A stretch of DNA of 25,971 bases from DTNV01 sp964388435 (GCA_964388435.1 CAYMAH010000018.1:1-25971), one strand, 5' to 3'; positions 6,910 to 14,531 are shown, counted from the stretch's first letter. Notes: generated by a model not told the origin, from the sequence alone. Translations and numbers: made by a program.

Positions 6910-7674
6910 TTAAGCTATTAAATCAGTCTTTCTAGGATAAATTACCCCAATAATCATGTAAGTTGGAAATATGAAATGTGAACCGACTATAAAGTAAACG
7001 TGACCTTTTTTGAAAATATCCTTAACCATTTTGTCCTTTACCTTTTGATGAACTGTCTGTTCATCAGGATACTTACCAGCTAATCTCATTTTTTCACAGT
7101 TAAGGTAAACCATCACCGCTTCCCAGTCTTCACATAAATTTTCATGAACTTTACCTTCAATAGCATCCTTGAACTTATAGCGATATTTGAACTTCGGAGG
7201 GCTAAGCTTCATTGCTTGCTCGCCAGTTAGCGTCTTTTGTTTACCCATGCTAACTAGTTTTTCATAATTTTGATTATCAGAAGGAAGAAAATCGAAAACT
7301 TCTTTTGGCTCAACTACTCCAAGAGATTGCTTCTTTATACCTAATACCTCTAGCCCATCTAATGTTTGCATTCTTGATTTAAGCAGGTCTTCTATTTCCT
7401 TGAAAGTAGCCTCTTTTATAGGCTTAATTGTTTCAAATTTTATCTTTCTACTTTCTGGTCTGTGATCAGAAGATTCGTTGCTTTGTAATTCATATTCAAT
7501 CCACCATTTTTTTTTAAAGTTTTGATCGCTAGTTTTACAAAATACTTCCCAAGGAATCGGGTAAATCCTACGCCACTCTCCTTTTTCAGTAATTCCAGCT
7601 ACGCAAATTAGTTCCTCATATTTTTTACTTGCCTCTGGTGCGGCTTTAGCTAGAACTAGCAATCTTTCTTTCAT
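6910..7674 (-). CDS. Probable dual OB-fold protein partnered with DUF488
   Basis: A 254-residue protein starting MKERLLVLAKAAPEASKKYE. The ATG (7674-7672) overlaps the stop of the upstream DUF488 gene (ATGA), so I take it over the longer frame opening at 7734. The beginning (LLVLAK...ELICVAGITEKGEWRRIYPI) matches the pattern of the dual-OB-containing (DuOB) domain, in which a short 'cell-logic' strand is followed by a Gly-Glu-Trp-x-Arg-x-Pro turn. The middle has FKYRYKF and CEDWEAVMVY, and the end FIVGSHFIFPTYMIIGVIYP. Such proteins commonly sit beside DUF488 proteins. Their role is unknown, though nucleic-acid or nucleotide binding would suit OB folds. Assignment to DuOB is by pattern memory and needs a profile search. 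Confidence 0.6.
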   Translation of the reverse strand: MKERLLVLAKAAPEASKKYEELICVAGITEKGEWRRIYPIPWEVFCKTSDQNFKKKWWIEYELQSNESSDHRPESRKIKFETIKPIKEATFKEIEDLLKSRMQTLDGLEVLGIKKQSLGVVEPKEVFDFLPSDNQNYEKLVSMGKQKTLTGEQAMKLSPPKFKYRYKFKDAIEGKVHENLCEDWEAVMVYLNCEKMRLAGKYPDEQTVHQKVKDKMVKDIFKKGHVYFIVGSHFIFPTYMIIGVIYPRKTDLIA

Positions 7675-8534
7675 AGGTGTGTCACTGGAATGCCTTGCTT
7701 TTCTAATTCTCTGCTTACTACGCCACGATGGCAATGATCTTTATCGTGCTCAAAACATAACAAAGCAATTCTCTTCTTTTTACCAAGCGTTAATAATTCC
7801 TTCACTTTGTGTGTTTGTTTTGGCAAAATAGTTTCACTATAAAATTGAAATAATTCAGCATAATCAGCATCAGTTTTTAGGTCTTTTCTATGCTCACTAT
7901 TTATCCCTAGCTCTGGAATATGTAAATACTCGATTCCAGCTTTTTTTAAGTAGTTTTCTAACTTTGTTTTTGTAAAAACAAAATTCATGCTAAACGGATT
8001 AGCACGAACGTCAACTACTACTTCAACGTGGTTCTGAATTAACAAGTTCAAAAATGAATCAATATCTTTCTTTTCATAACCAATTGAAAATATCCCGGCG
8101 GGATAACCTCGTTTTGTCTGGGTTTTCAATAAACTTCTTTCAGCATATTCGGGATAATTTTGGTATACATAATCCATAATTCTTTTTGTAGTGTAATCGC
8201 CGTATTTCGTAACGATTTGATCAACTATTTGTCTTTCCTCATGGCTCAAAAAACTTTCAATTTCATTTGTTGATTTTATTAATTTAATATCATGTGACTG
8301 TTTGTCTTCCACTAAATAAGCGTGGCTTTGCAAATCTCCCAAGTCAAAATAAAATTGGTTTGAAAAAGGCCCATAATTGTGAGGATAAAAATTGTAAAAC
8401 TTTACAACTTCGTCTATACTTGTCTCCTTTTTCAAAAGAAATAACAATTTATCCAAATAAGTTCTCGGTAACTTTCTATCTAGCCGTTTCAATTGCAAAA
8501 TTAAATATAACAAAACTTTTTGCCTTCTAAACAT
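7671..8534 (-). CDS. SocA/Panacea-like domain fused to DUF488
   Basis: A 287-residue protein with two domains. Residues about 1-130 (RRQKVLLYLILQLKRLDRKL, DKLLFLLKKE, FYPHNYGPFSNQFYFDL) resemble the helical SocA/Panacea-type domain, with its characteristic Tyr-Gly-Pro-Phe segment. Residues about 147-287 are a DUF488 domain: FSIGYEKKDIDSFLNLL, VVVDVRANPFSMNF, and the signature LLCFEHDKDHCHRG with Cys260 and the CHR motif. DUF488 function is unknown; the conserved Cys/His suggest catalysis or metal binding. I choose the ATG at 8534, since TTTTTAAA (8557-8564) then lies about 26 bp upstream. The frame is open further up to 8609 but enters the neighbouring transposase remnant. The following gene overlaps by ATGA, so the two products are made together. 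Confidence 0.75.
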   Translation of the reverse strand: MFRRQKVLLYLILQLKRLDRKLPRTYLDKLLFLLKKETSIDEVVKFYNFYPHNYGPFSNQFYFDLGDLQSHAYLVEDKQSHDIKLIKSTNEIESFLSHEERQIVDQIVTKYGDYTTKRIMDYVYQNYPEYAERSLLKTQTKRGYPAGIFSIGYEKKDIDSFLNLLIQNHVEVVVDVRANPFSMNFVFTKTKLENYLKKAGIEYLHIPELGINSEHRKDLKTDADYAELFQFYSETILPKQTHKVKELLTLGKKKRIALLCFEHDKDHCHRGVVSRELEKQGIPVTHL

Positions 8535-8556
8535 AATAATACTTATAAGTTTAAGG

Positions 8557-8564
8557 TTTAAAAA
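8557..8564 (-). promoter_or_regulatory. TATA box of the DUF488 operon
   Basis: TTTTTAAA on the minus strand is centred about 26 bp upstream of the ATG at 8534, the spacing of a leaderless archaeal promoter. It lies in the 42-base gap between this operon and the divergent transposase remnant. Confidence 0.4.
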
Positions 8565-8576
8565 CTTGATGCAATA

Positions 8577-9026
8577 ATTACAGAAGAGAATGATGCAGAT
8601 GGTCTGCAATTCATACCGCTTGTTAATAAAACTGCATAGATTGGCTTTACTATGAAAGAGGTAAGTGCTGACAAAGCCTATAATTCAATAGCGAATTATA
8701 ATGCAGTTCAAGCAGTAGGCGGAACTGCATACATTCCTTACAAGAGCAATGCCATGTCAAATACAGGAAACAGAGCAAGACCATGGCGCAGAATGTTTTA
8801 TTACTTCAAACTAAATCAGGATGACTTTCTACAGCATTATCATAATAGGAGCAATATAGAGACTACTTTCTTTGCCGTAAAAAGCAAATTTGGAGATTGT
8901 TTAAAAAATAAGACCTTTATAGTTCAAACTAATGAGGTATTGTGCAAGTTGATAGCATATAACATAACCGTTTTGATAAGTGCTATGTTTGAATTGAAGA
9001 TAGAGCCTAAACTTATTTTTTCTTAG
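8577..9026 (+). pseudogene. DDE transposase C-terminal remnant
   Basis: A single frame runs from ITEENDADGLQFIPLVNKTA through an in-frame TAG (8637-8639) into MKEVSADKAYNSIANYNAVQ, GGTAYIPYKSN, HYHNRSNIETTFFAVKSKFG and NEVLCKLIAYNI. These are the last two blocks of a DDE_Tnp_1/IS4-IS5-superfamily transposase: the second Asp region (SADKAY) and the Glu region (NRSNIETTF). The first catalytic Asp and the amino-terminal half are absent and a stop is present, so it is inactive. The fragment shows that an insertion sequence once entered here; its ends cannot be found. It adjoins the DUF488 operon promoter on one side and overlaps the 3' end of a small membrane protein gene by 14 bases on the other. 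Confidence 0.8.
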
Positions 9027-9222
9027 AAGCCAAAAATGCAAGTAGTAGAAGAAGCAATCCGATAAGTATCCCTGCTGAATTGTCCCCCTTATCACTCGCT
9101 TCTTGCTTCTCACGTTCAAGAAGTTGTTTAAGCTCTTCTCCTTCTTGATATGTAAAAGTTCCAGAATTTAATTTATTAGTAAGTTCTTGTCGTCTCCTAA
9201 TATCAGCTGGTGTTAAAATCAT
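9013..9222 (-). CDS. Small coiled-coil, C-terminal membrane-anchored protein
   Basis: A 69-residue protein starting MILTPADIRRRQELTNKLNS. The ATG at 9222 is one base after the stop of the preceding gene (TGAAATG), so it is preferred to the longer frame from 9285. An amphipathic charged region (EGEELKQLLEREKQEASDKG) is followed by a single C-terminal membrane helix, AGILIGLLLLLLAFLAS, ending in three lysines, typical of a tail-anchored protein. No family is recognised. Pairing with another tiny membrane protein resembles gene cassettes of archaeal viruses or plasmids, but that is inference. Confidence 0.6.
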   Translation of the reverse strand: MILTPADIRRRQELTNKLNSGTFTYQEGEELKQLLEREKQEASDKGDNSAGILIGLLLLLLAFLASKKK

Positions 9223-9223
9223 T

Positions 9224-9451
9224 TCACAACACCTTTTTTTTTCCAAGCTTATTTCTTTCCAAATCAGTTTGGCTAAGTTTTTCATTCAAAAACTTGATTA
9301 TTCCCTCCTTCTTAGTCCAACCTTCAAAGTTTGTTAGTAGAGGGTTCTTCTCTAAAACCCTAACTCGCCATTCCAATCTGATAATCCAACCAATAACGCC
9401 TATTGCTATGACAATCATGGCAATAATAGCATATAGCGTTTGCCAGTCCAT
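9224..9451 (-). CDS. Small N-terminal membrane-anchored protein
   Basis: A 75-residue protein with one N-terminal membrane helix (LYAIIAMIVIAIGVIGWIIR, residues about 6-25), then a basic, mostly helical tail (LEWRVRVLEKNPLLTNFEGW and a Lys/Glu-rich end). It is followed one base later by the start of a second small membrane protein, so the two form a bicistronic unit. No family is recognised. A large nested inverted repeat lies 48 bp upstream of its ATG and could regulate the pair. Confidence 0.6.
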   Translation of the reverse strand: MDWQTLYAIIAMIVIAIGVIGWIIRLEWRVRVLEKNPLLTNFEGWTKKEGIIKFLNEKLSQTDLERNKLGKKKVL

Positions 9452-9498
9452 TTAATCCACTCTATATACTTAATCGTAAAGGAATTAAATGTATATGG

Positions 9499-9558
9499 TT
9501 GCTCATAAATTATCATATCTGCTCAAGAATTAGGATTTGTGAGCAGATTTATGAGCAA
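9499..9558. repeat. Nested inverted repeat upstream of the small membrane pair
   Basis: TTGCTCATAAAT (9499-9510) is the exact complement of ATTTATGAGCAA (9547-9558). Inside it TCTGCTCA (9518-9525) is the exact complement of TGAGCAGA (9540-9547). The right arms are contiguous and the left arms are separated by 7 bases, giving a long stem with one bulge and a 14-base loop. The repeated core GCTCA appears in every arm. It may be a regulatory site, an RNA hairpin or a leftover mobile-element end. Confidence 0.7.
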
Positions 9559-9559
9559 A

Positions 9560-10039
9560 GCCCTAGCTGATTGACGAATTCACATAAGACACGCAGACTA
9601 TCATCACTGTTTCGAGAGAAAAAATGTATTTTCGCGTTAATTTCCTATGGTTTCCCTAGGCTTTCCCGAAAGATTTAAACAGTGGGACAATTGCTAAAGT
9701 TTTCCAATGTAAACTTCGGCAATCAACAAAAATTAGCGTGTCTCAGGCAGATGAACGCAAGCCTAGCATGCGGTCTGAGTAGTTCTCGTTAGCCTGATAT
9801 ACGCGCTTTTTGACCAGTGGAAGAGACCCCAGTCATTTCCGCGTTTGTTTCCTAAGTAAATTTTTTGCAAGTACGATTTCCGCGTGTTTGTTTTGATTTA
9901 GGCGTTTGAAGGGGTTTTATAGAGTTTTAACTTGTCATCAGCCAAAGGTTGGCGTGTCGCTAGGGCTAATGAGTTAAACTCAGTCCGTCCGTCAATCATC
10001 ACAGGCGCTCCCCGCCGGAAGCTCAGATTTTTTTTTTTT
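9560..10039 (+). ncRNA. Candidate structured non-coding RNA region
   Basis: The 637 bases between 9452 and 10088 hold no credible gene but much secondary structure. A two-part hairpin ATTGC-TA-AAGTTT / AAACTT-CG-GCAAT spans 9690-9723. TGAGT-TAA-ACTCA lies at 9970-9982, and GGCG-CTCCC-CGCC (10004-10016) precedes a run of 12 T (10028-10039), a terminator-like end for the plus strand. Long-range complements also occur: GCCCTAGC (9560-9567) with GCTAGGGC (9959-9966), TGATTGACG (9568-9576) with CGTCAATCA (9990-9998), and CTAGGCTT with AAGCCTAG. The first two pairs cross, implying a pseudoknot if both form. I looked for RNase P, SRP RNA and tRNA signatures and found none. Strand and ends are guesses. 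Confidence 0.35.
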
Positions 10040-10088
10040 AAACGTTTTCATCATTGTTAGTTTTGATAGGTAAAGTAAATTTTAAATC

Positions 10089-12155
10089 TTATTGTTGTTC
10101 TTTTTCTTTTATTATCAAAACGAATATTCCGATTATTAGTATTATGATTAAGGCCAGCTTCCAGGGGAAGATGTTTGATAGTACCGCTCCGGTTAGGGCT
10201 GGAACGTCTGCTGTTTGAGGGGGGGTGGAGCCGTTGTTTGACTGTAATTGAAGAGTAACGTTTTGTTCTGGCTGTTGGCCGTTGGAGGTTAGGGTTAGGT
10301 TTAGGAGGGCTGTTTGGCCTGGGGGTAGGTTTATTGAATTTGTTGAGTAGGAATACCCGCCGTTTAGCAATACCGGCTGAAGGTCGGAGATTGTCTGATT
10401 TCCAGTGTTTGTTACTTGAATGTTTATGATTGCTTGAGAGCCTTGGCCTGTGATGCTGGTTATTGAGTAGGTTACTGTTGGAGCGGGCAGGATGTCAAGA
10501 CTTGCATTTAAACTTGAACTTCCGTCGCTGCTTGTTGTTGTTATTGTTATCGGGTAGGATCCGCTTGCTCCGAAGGGGGGGGTTAGAATTATTGTTTGGT
10601 ATTGAGTTTGGGTTGGCTGGAGGTTGATGTTTGCCGGAGAATACCATGTTTGTGGGATTCCTTGTATGGTTAGGGAAGTGTTTTCTGTTTTTGGGGCGTT
10701 GTTTGTAACTCCTATTTGTATTGAATAGGGGATTCCTGCTGTTGCTACAACCTGGCCTATTGGGTGTATGGTGAAAAGGTTGGTGGTTGAAATGCTCGTT
10801 ATGTTAAAATCGATTTCCTGAGTGTAGTTTTGGGCGTAGAGGTAGATTGGATAAATGAAGTTTCCTTGTGTTGAGGGGGTTATTATTAGATAGAAGGTAT
10901 TTGTTTGGCCGGGTGATATTTGACTGGAGGTTGGCTGGAGGTTGATTATTCCGAAATCCGGGTTTGGGTTGTAGTCCAATTCTATGTTTTCCATTTCGCT
11001 TCCCATGTTGGTTAGGGTGAAGTTTGAGGGGGTGGTGCTTTCGGTTATGGCGGTTATTGGCGTGGTGTTTATGGCCAGGTTTTGAAGGGGTTGGATGTTA
11101 ATACAAAAAGTTTGGTCGAAAAATTGATAATTATTGTAAGAGCCGGTTAAGTCAAAAAAGTAGGTGTTTAAAGGCGTGTTTACTTGTGGTTGTATTGAAA
11201 CAGTGAAGTATTGCTGTTCTCCTTGGTTTATTTGAAAGAGGTTTTGCGAGAGAGATAAAATGTTTTGAATGCCTTGAGGCGCGTTTATGTTTAAGTAGAA
11301 TGGACCGGTTATTTGACCGGTGTTTAGCAGGGATAGGTTAAGAAAAGCGGGGTTGTCATAGGAGGCGGTTAGACAGTTTTGCGCTAGGGGTTGCCCTAGG
11401 ATTTGAACGTTTAATTGCTGTGAGTGGACGGTTAAACTGACTGGAATGGTGACGGTTGAAATGCCTGCCGGCTGGCTGGCTTGGAAGTTGAAGATCCAGT
11501 TGAAGGTGCTTCCCGGTGTTGAAACCGGTATGATTACGCTTGCCGTGACTTGTTTTTCCTGGTTTGGTTGGAGTTGAATGTCATTTGCGCTGTAAGTGGT
11601 GGTTGCTTCAAAGGGGTTGGTGGTTTGGCTTGAGATTGAAACATATTGTTCCTGGTTTAGGTTGTTTTGAATTATAAAATTATAGGTTACGGCGTCTCCT
11701 GGCCTGGCGATTTGAGGAGTTGATGGAAAAATTGAAACGTTTATCGGGTTTTGAGTGGTGATTTGAGTGGAAGGTAGAACGTTTAGTTCAACGCTTCCTT
11801 CCACGCTGCAGGAGGTTGAAACGTCTCCTCCTCTTACTTCTATTGGGATTATGAAAACACCTGGATTGTTTGGAGTTACGGTGAAGTGGAAGGCAGTGTT
11901 TTGGTTTGGAGCTAGGTAGAAGGGAATTGACAAGTCTGGAAAGGAGCAGGTCATTGAAGGATCGCATATGCTGCTTGCTCTGATGTTTTGAATGATAGGC
12001 CCGTTATTTACAATGGTTATTGGGTAGGTGGCGGTTTGCCCTGCTATTATGGTTTGATTTACAATTGTGTTTAAACTTAAATATTGGCATTGGGCTGCTG
12101 CTATTGGTATTAGAAATAGCATTCCCGTGATGAAGAGCAGAATTTTATTTTTCAT
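10089..12155 (-). CDS. Large secreted, membrane-anchored beta-rich surface protein
   Basis: A 688-residue protein with a Sec signal peptide (residues 1-21, KILLFITGMLFLIPIAAA) and a single C-terminal membrane helix followed by a charged tail (WKLALIIILIIGIFVLIIKE, KEQQ). The body is made of repeated beta-sandwich units of about 110-130 residues. Each has phrases such as TNMGSEMENIEL, NPGVFIIPI, GQTNTFYLIITP and NTGNQTISDLQP, typical of CARDB/NEW3-like Ig-fold repeats (COG1470-type). It is very rich in Gln, Asn, Thr, Ser and Pro and has many N-glycosylation sequons, as expected of an archaeal cell-surface protein. Only a few cysteines occur, mostly near the amino end. Ligand and role are unknown. 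It is monocistronic, with TTTTAAAC upstream as a possible TATA box. Confidence 0.8.
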   Translation of the reverse strand: MKNKILLFITGMLFLIPIAAAQCQYLSLNTIVNQTIIAGQTATYPITIVNNGPIIQNIRASSICDPSMTCSFPDLSIPFYLAPNQNTAFHFTVTPNNPGVFIIPIEVRGGDVSTSCSVEGSVELNVLPSTQITTQNPINVSIFPSTPQIARPGDAVTYNFIIQNNLNQEQYVSISSQTTNPFEATTTYSANDIQLQPNQEKQVTASVIIPVSTPGSTFNWIFNFQASQPAGISTVTIPVSLTVHSQQLNVQILGQPLAQNCLTASYDNPAFLNLSLLNTGQITGPFYLNINAPQGIQNILSLSQNLFQINQGEQQYFTVSIQPQVNTPLNTYFFDLTGSYNNYQFFDQTFCINIQPLQNLAINTTPITAITESTTPSNFTLTNMGSEMENIELDYNPNPDFGIINLQPTSSQISPGQTNTFYLIITPSTQGNFIYPIYLYAQNYTQEIDFNITSISTTNLFTIHPIGQVVATAGIPYSIQIGVTNNAPKTENTSLTIQGIPQTWYSPANINLQPTQTQYQTIILTPPFGASGSYPITITTTSSDGSSSLNASLDILPAPTVTYSITSITGQGSQAIINIQVTNTGNQTISDLQPVLLNGGYSYSTNSINLPPGQTALLNLTLTSNGQQPEQNVTLQLQSNNGSTPPQTADVPALTGAVLSNIFPWKLALIIILIIGIFVLIIKEKEQQ

Positions 12156-12208
12156 TGTATTTTATTAGAAAGGCAATTGTTTAAAATCCTTTTTCATGAA
12201 GCGTTTTT

Positions 12209-13441
12209 TTAGATTTTGAATGTTTCGCCGATTTTTGGGGCGGTGGCGTTGAATCCTTCGCTTTTGAGTTCTTCTGAGAAGGCAATGCAGTTTTCTTCGC
12301 TTCCGTGTATGCAGAATATTTTTTCAGGGTTTGACTGCTTTGCATGGTTTATCAACTCGGTTTTGCCGGCGTGAGCGCTGAAGTCGTAGTATTCGAAAGG
12401 CGTGTTTACTTCTAGTATTTGATTACTTAACATTATTTTCCCTTGTTCCATTAACATTCTTCCGTTTGTGTCTTCTGCTTGAAAGCCGTTTAGGAAGATT
12501 TTGGAGTTTTTGTTTATTCTTTTTAAATAATTCAAAACCGGGCCTCCTTCGAGCATTCCGGCTGTTGTTATGACCGCTCCGGGCTCCAGGCTTTTTGGAA
12601 AGGTTTTTTTGTTCACTGGAATCGTTTTTTTGAGTGATTTTATGAAACCACCCGGGTTGGGAAGATAGTTTGAAAAGTTTTTGTAGATCTCGCTTACTTT
12701 TAATCCCATTCCCGCCACGAAGGGGGTTATTCCATACAGGTTTAGGAGGGTTATCATTTCTTGCGTTCTTCCTATTGCAAAGCTGGGTATTAATGCCACG
12801 CCTCCTCTTTCAATCGTTTTTTGAATGTCTCTGCAGAAGTTTTTTTCCAGTTCTTTTCTTTCAGGATGGTCTTTTTGCGAGTAGGTGCTTTCAGTTATTA
12901 GAATGTCAGATTCTTCTGGTTTCGCGCCTTTGTTTAATAGCATTGAGCTTGTCTTAAAGTCTCCCGTGTATAGAATTTTTTTTTCTGATTCGATGAGCGT
13001 TTGAGCGCTTCCAAGAATGTGGCCGGCGTCTGTGAAGGTGAAGAATGTTTTTTGAGATAGTTGGTATTTTTTTTCGTATTTTATTTTGACCGTGTTTTTG
13101 AATAGTTTTTTAACGTCGTTTTTGTTGAACGCGGCGCTTCCTATTTTCATTGAATCTTTCAGTATGATGTCGACCATTGGGAGTGTTGGGGGGGTCATGA
13201 AGACTCTTGGATTGGATTTTTTGAAGAGCATTGGAAGACCTCCTGAATGGTCAAGGTGGGCGTGTGATAGAATCACGTTTTTGGCGGTCGGGTTTGAGAG
13301 GGCGTTTAAGGGGTATTGCTCTTGAAGAGTGGAGTGTTTGTATTGTTTGTAGCCGTAGTCTAAAATTATGTTGGTGTCGGTTTGGATTTGTATGGCGCTT
13401 CTTCCCACTTCTCTTCCAGCGCCTAGAAAGGTTATTTTCAT
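12209..13441 (-). CDS. aCPSF2-like beta-CASP metallo-ribonuclease
   Basis: A 410-residue metallo-beta-lactamase/beta-CASP nuclease acting on RNA. Visible motifs are SHAHLDHSGG (residues 59-68, motif 2 with the metal-binding His/Asp), AGHILGS (motif 3 His), LYTGDFKT (motif 4 Asp), LITESTYS (beta-CASP motif A), FAIGRTQEM, TTAGMLEGGPVLNYL, and FSAHAG with FCIHG (motifs B and C His). There are no KH domains, unlike aCPSF1, and the length suits aCPSF2 or the short archaeal RNase J-like groups. It should be a cytoplasmic ribonuclease in mRNA 3'-end processing or turnover; aCPSF2 versus RNase J is not settled here. The gene is divergent from the epimerase at 13499, sharing a 57 bp promoter region. 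Confidence 0.9.
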   Translation of the reverse strand: MKITFLGAGREVGRSAIQIQTDTNIILDYGYKQYKHSTLQEQYPLNALSNPTAKNVILSHAHLDHSGGLPMLFKKSNPRVFMTPPTLPMVDIILKDSMKIGSAAFNKNDVKKLFKNTVKIKYEKKYQLSQKTFFTFTDAGHILGSAQTLIESEKKILYTGDFKTSSMLLNKGAKPEESDILITESTYSQKDHPERKELEKNFCRDIQKTIERGGVALIPSFAIGRTQEMITLLNLYGITPFVAGMGLKVSEIYKNFSNYLPNPGGFIKSLKKTIPVNKKTFPKSLEPGAVITTAGMLEGGPVLNYLKRINKNSKIFLNGFQAEDTNGRMLMEQGKIMLSNQILEVNTPFEYYDFSAHAGKTELINHAKQSNPEKIFCIHGSEENCIAFSEELKSEGFNATAPKIGETFKI

Positions 13442-13498
13442 CGCTCTATAAGATTGAGCAGATAAAAATATTAACCAGCGTGTTTAAAAGTTTGTTTT

Positions 13499-14359
13499 AT
13501 GAGGGTTTTTGTTACCGGCGCGAATGGAAGACTTGCCAGGGCTTTGATTCCCGCGTTGAAGGGTTATGATCTTGTTTTAAGTTCAAGGAACGCTGTTGAA
13601 ACCAGGAGGCTTTACGGAAGCGGCGTTAAGGTGGATGAGGTTGATTTGGAGAGGATTAGCGGCGAGGGTTTGAAAAAGCTTGTTAAAAACGTTGATGTGA
13701 TTGTTCACACTGCCGGGCTGGTTGATTTCAAGGCTTCAAAAGAACGTTTGATGATGGTCAATGCAGAGGTTGCGAGGAAGCTTTCAGAAACAGGGAAGCC
13801 CATTGTGTATATTTCAAGCGTTTCTGTTTACGGTTATAAGAGTGGTTTTTACGGGGAGAGCAAAAGAAAAGGGGAAGGTTATGTTAAAAAGAATAAGAAT
13901 CATGTTATTTTAAGGCTTGGTATGATTTATGGGGGTGATTTTATCCTTGGTTTTAAGAGCATGATTGATTTTATCGGCAGGGGTTTTGTTTTTACTTTGG
14001 GAAGAGGGGATAATCATATTCCCTTGATTTATTACAAGGATGTGGTTAAAAGCATTAAGTTTGTTTTGAAAAATTTCAGAAAGTTGAAGGGAAAGAGTTT
14101 TGATGTTGTATTTCAGCCAGAGCCCACTCAAAGGGAGTGCGTGGAAACTGTCGCTGGATTGCTGAATATTAAAAAAAAACCGTTTAAAATTCACTTGGGC
14201 TTGGCCAGGCTTTCCTCTGGGTTTCTGGGGAAGAGGGATTACGTGAGAATGCTTTCAGAGGACAGGGTTTACGCCCGCACTATTAAAAATTTCAAATTTG
14301 ATTATTCCCTTAAAAAAGGTTTGAAGGAGTTTTTGAATGATTTGGATTTTAAAGTTTAA
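13499..14359 (+). CDS. NAD-dependent epimerase/dehydratase family protein
   Basis: A 286-residue extended short-chain dehydrogenase/reductase. The dinucleotide-binding motif is TGANGRLA (residues 6-13), followed by VDVIVHTAG near residue 64-72. The catalytic Ser is in YISSVSVYG and the Tyr-x-x-x-Lys pair in YGESKRKGE. RLGMIYGG is the usual post-catalytic turn. Substrates of this family are usually nucleotide sugars, but the short C-terminal lobe (QPEPTQRECVETVAGLL) does not identify one; atypical SDR5-like or reductase members are also possible. The ATG lies about 28 bp below a TATA-like AAAAATATTAA. Its stop overlaps, by 4 bases, the stop of a convergent small membrane protein gene. Confidence 0.85.
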   Translation: MRVFVTGANGRLARALIPALKGYDLVLSSRNAVETRRLYGSGVKVDEVDLERISGEGLKKLVKNVDVIVHTAGLVDFKASKERLMMVNAEVARKLSETGKPIVYISSVSVYGYKSGFYGESKRKGEGYVKKNKNHVILRLGMIYGGDFILGFKSMIDFIGRGFVFTLGRGDNHIPLIYYKDVVKSIKFVLKNFRKLKGKSFDVVFQPEPTQRECVETVAGLLNIKKKPFKIHLGLARLSSGFLGKRDYVRMLSEDRVYARTIKNFKFDYSLKKGLKEFLNDLDFKV

Positions 14360-14511
14360 AGATTTCCGTTGAACCCTTTGAAAAAAATATATAAAAGATA
14401 GCTTCCCACTAGGAATAAAAAAAGGTTGGCAAAGGTCAGCACTCCTATTATTGCAAGAGCGGTTGCCGCTAGAATTACCGGGGTTATGATGTCGTTCAAA
14501 TTTTTTTTCAC
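14356..14511 (-). CDS. 51-residue membrane protein with GTG start
   Basis: A short frame opens at GTG (14511-14509) and reads MKKNLNDIITPVILAATALA, continues IIGVLTFANLFLFLVGSYLL and ends YIFFKGFNGNL at the TAA at 14356-14358. It predicts two closely spaced membrane helices with a Lys-rich N-terminus. The frame fills the gap between the epimerase and the Yip1 gene and stops by overlapping the epimerase stop within TTAA. A TATA-like TTATAA lies about 30 bp upstream. No family is recognised. The clean hydrophobic pattern and exact fit to the gap argue for a real gene. Confidence 0.6.
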   Translation of the reverse strand: MKKNLNDIITPVILAATALAIIGVLTFANLFLFLVGSYLLYIFFKGFNGNL

Positions 14512-14531
14512 TGGTTTGGAAAGGCGTTTTT

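Noticed and set aside
8637..8639. TAG read as pyrrolysine in the transposase
   Set aside because: The gene already lacks its amino-terminal half and nothing suggests pyrrolysine use; a decayed gene explains it.
9985..10010. Box C/D sRNA on the minus strand (GTGATGA followed by CTGA)
   Set aside because: A C-like and a D'-like box are 12 bases apart, but no C' and D boxes follow at the expected spacing.
9559..10040. RNase P RNA or SRP RNA
   Set aside because: The conserved RNase P core (GAGGAAAGUCC-like) and the SRP helix 8 GGAAGG..AGCA signature were looked for on both strands and not found.
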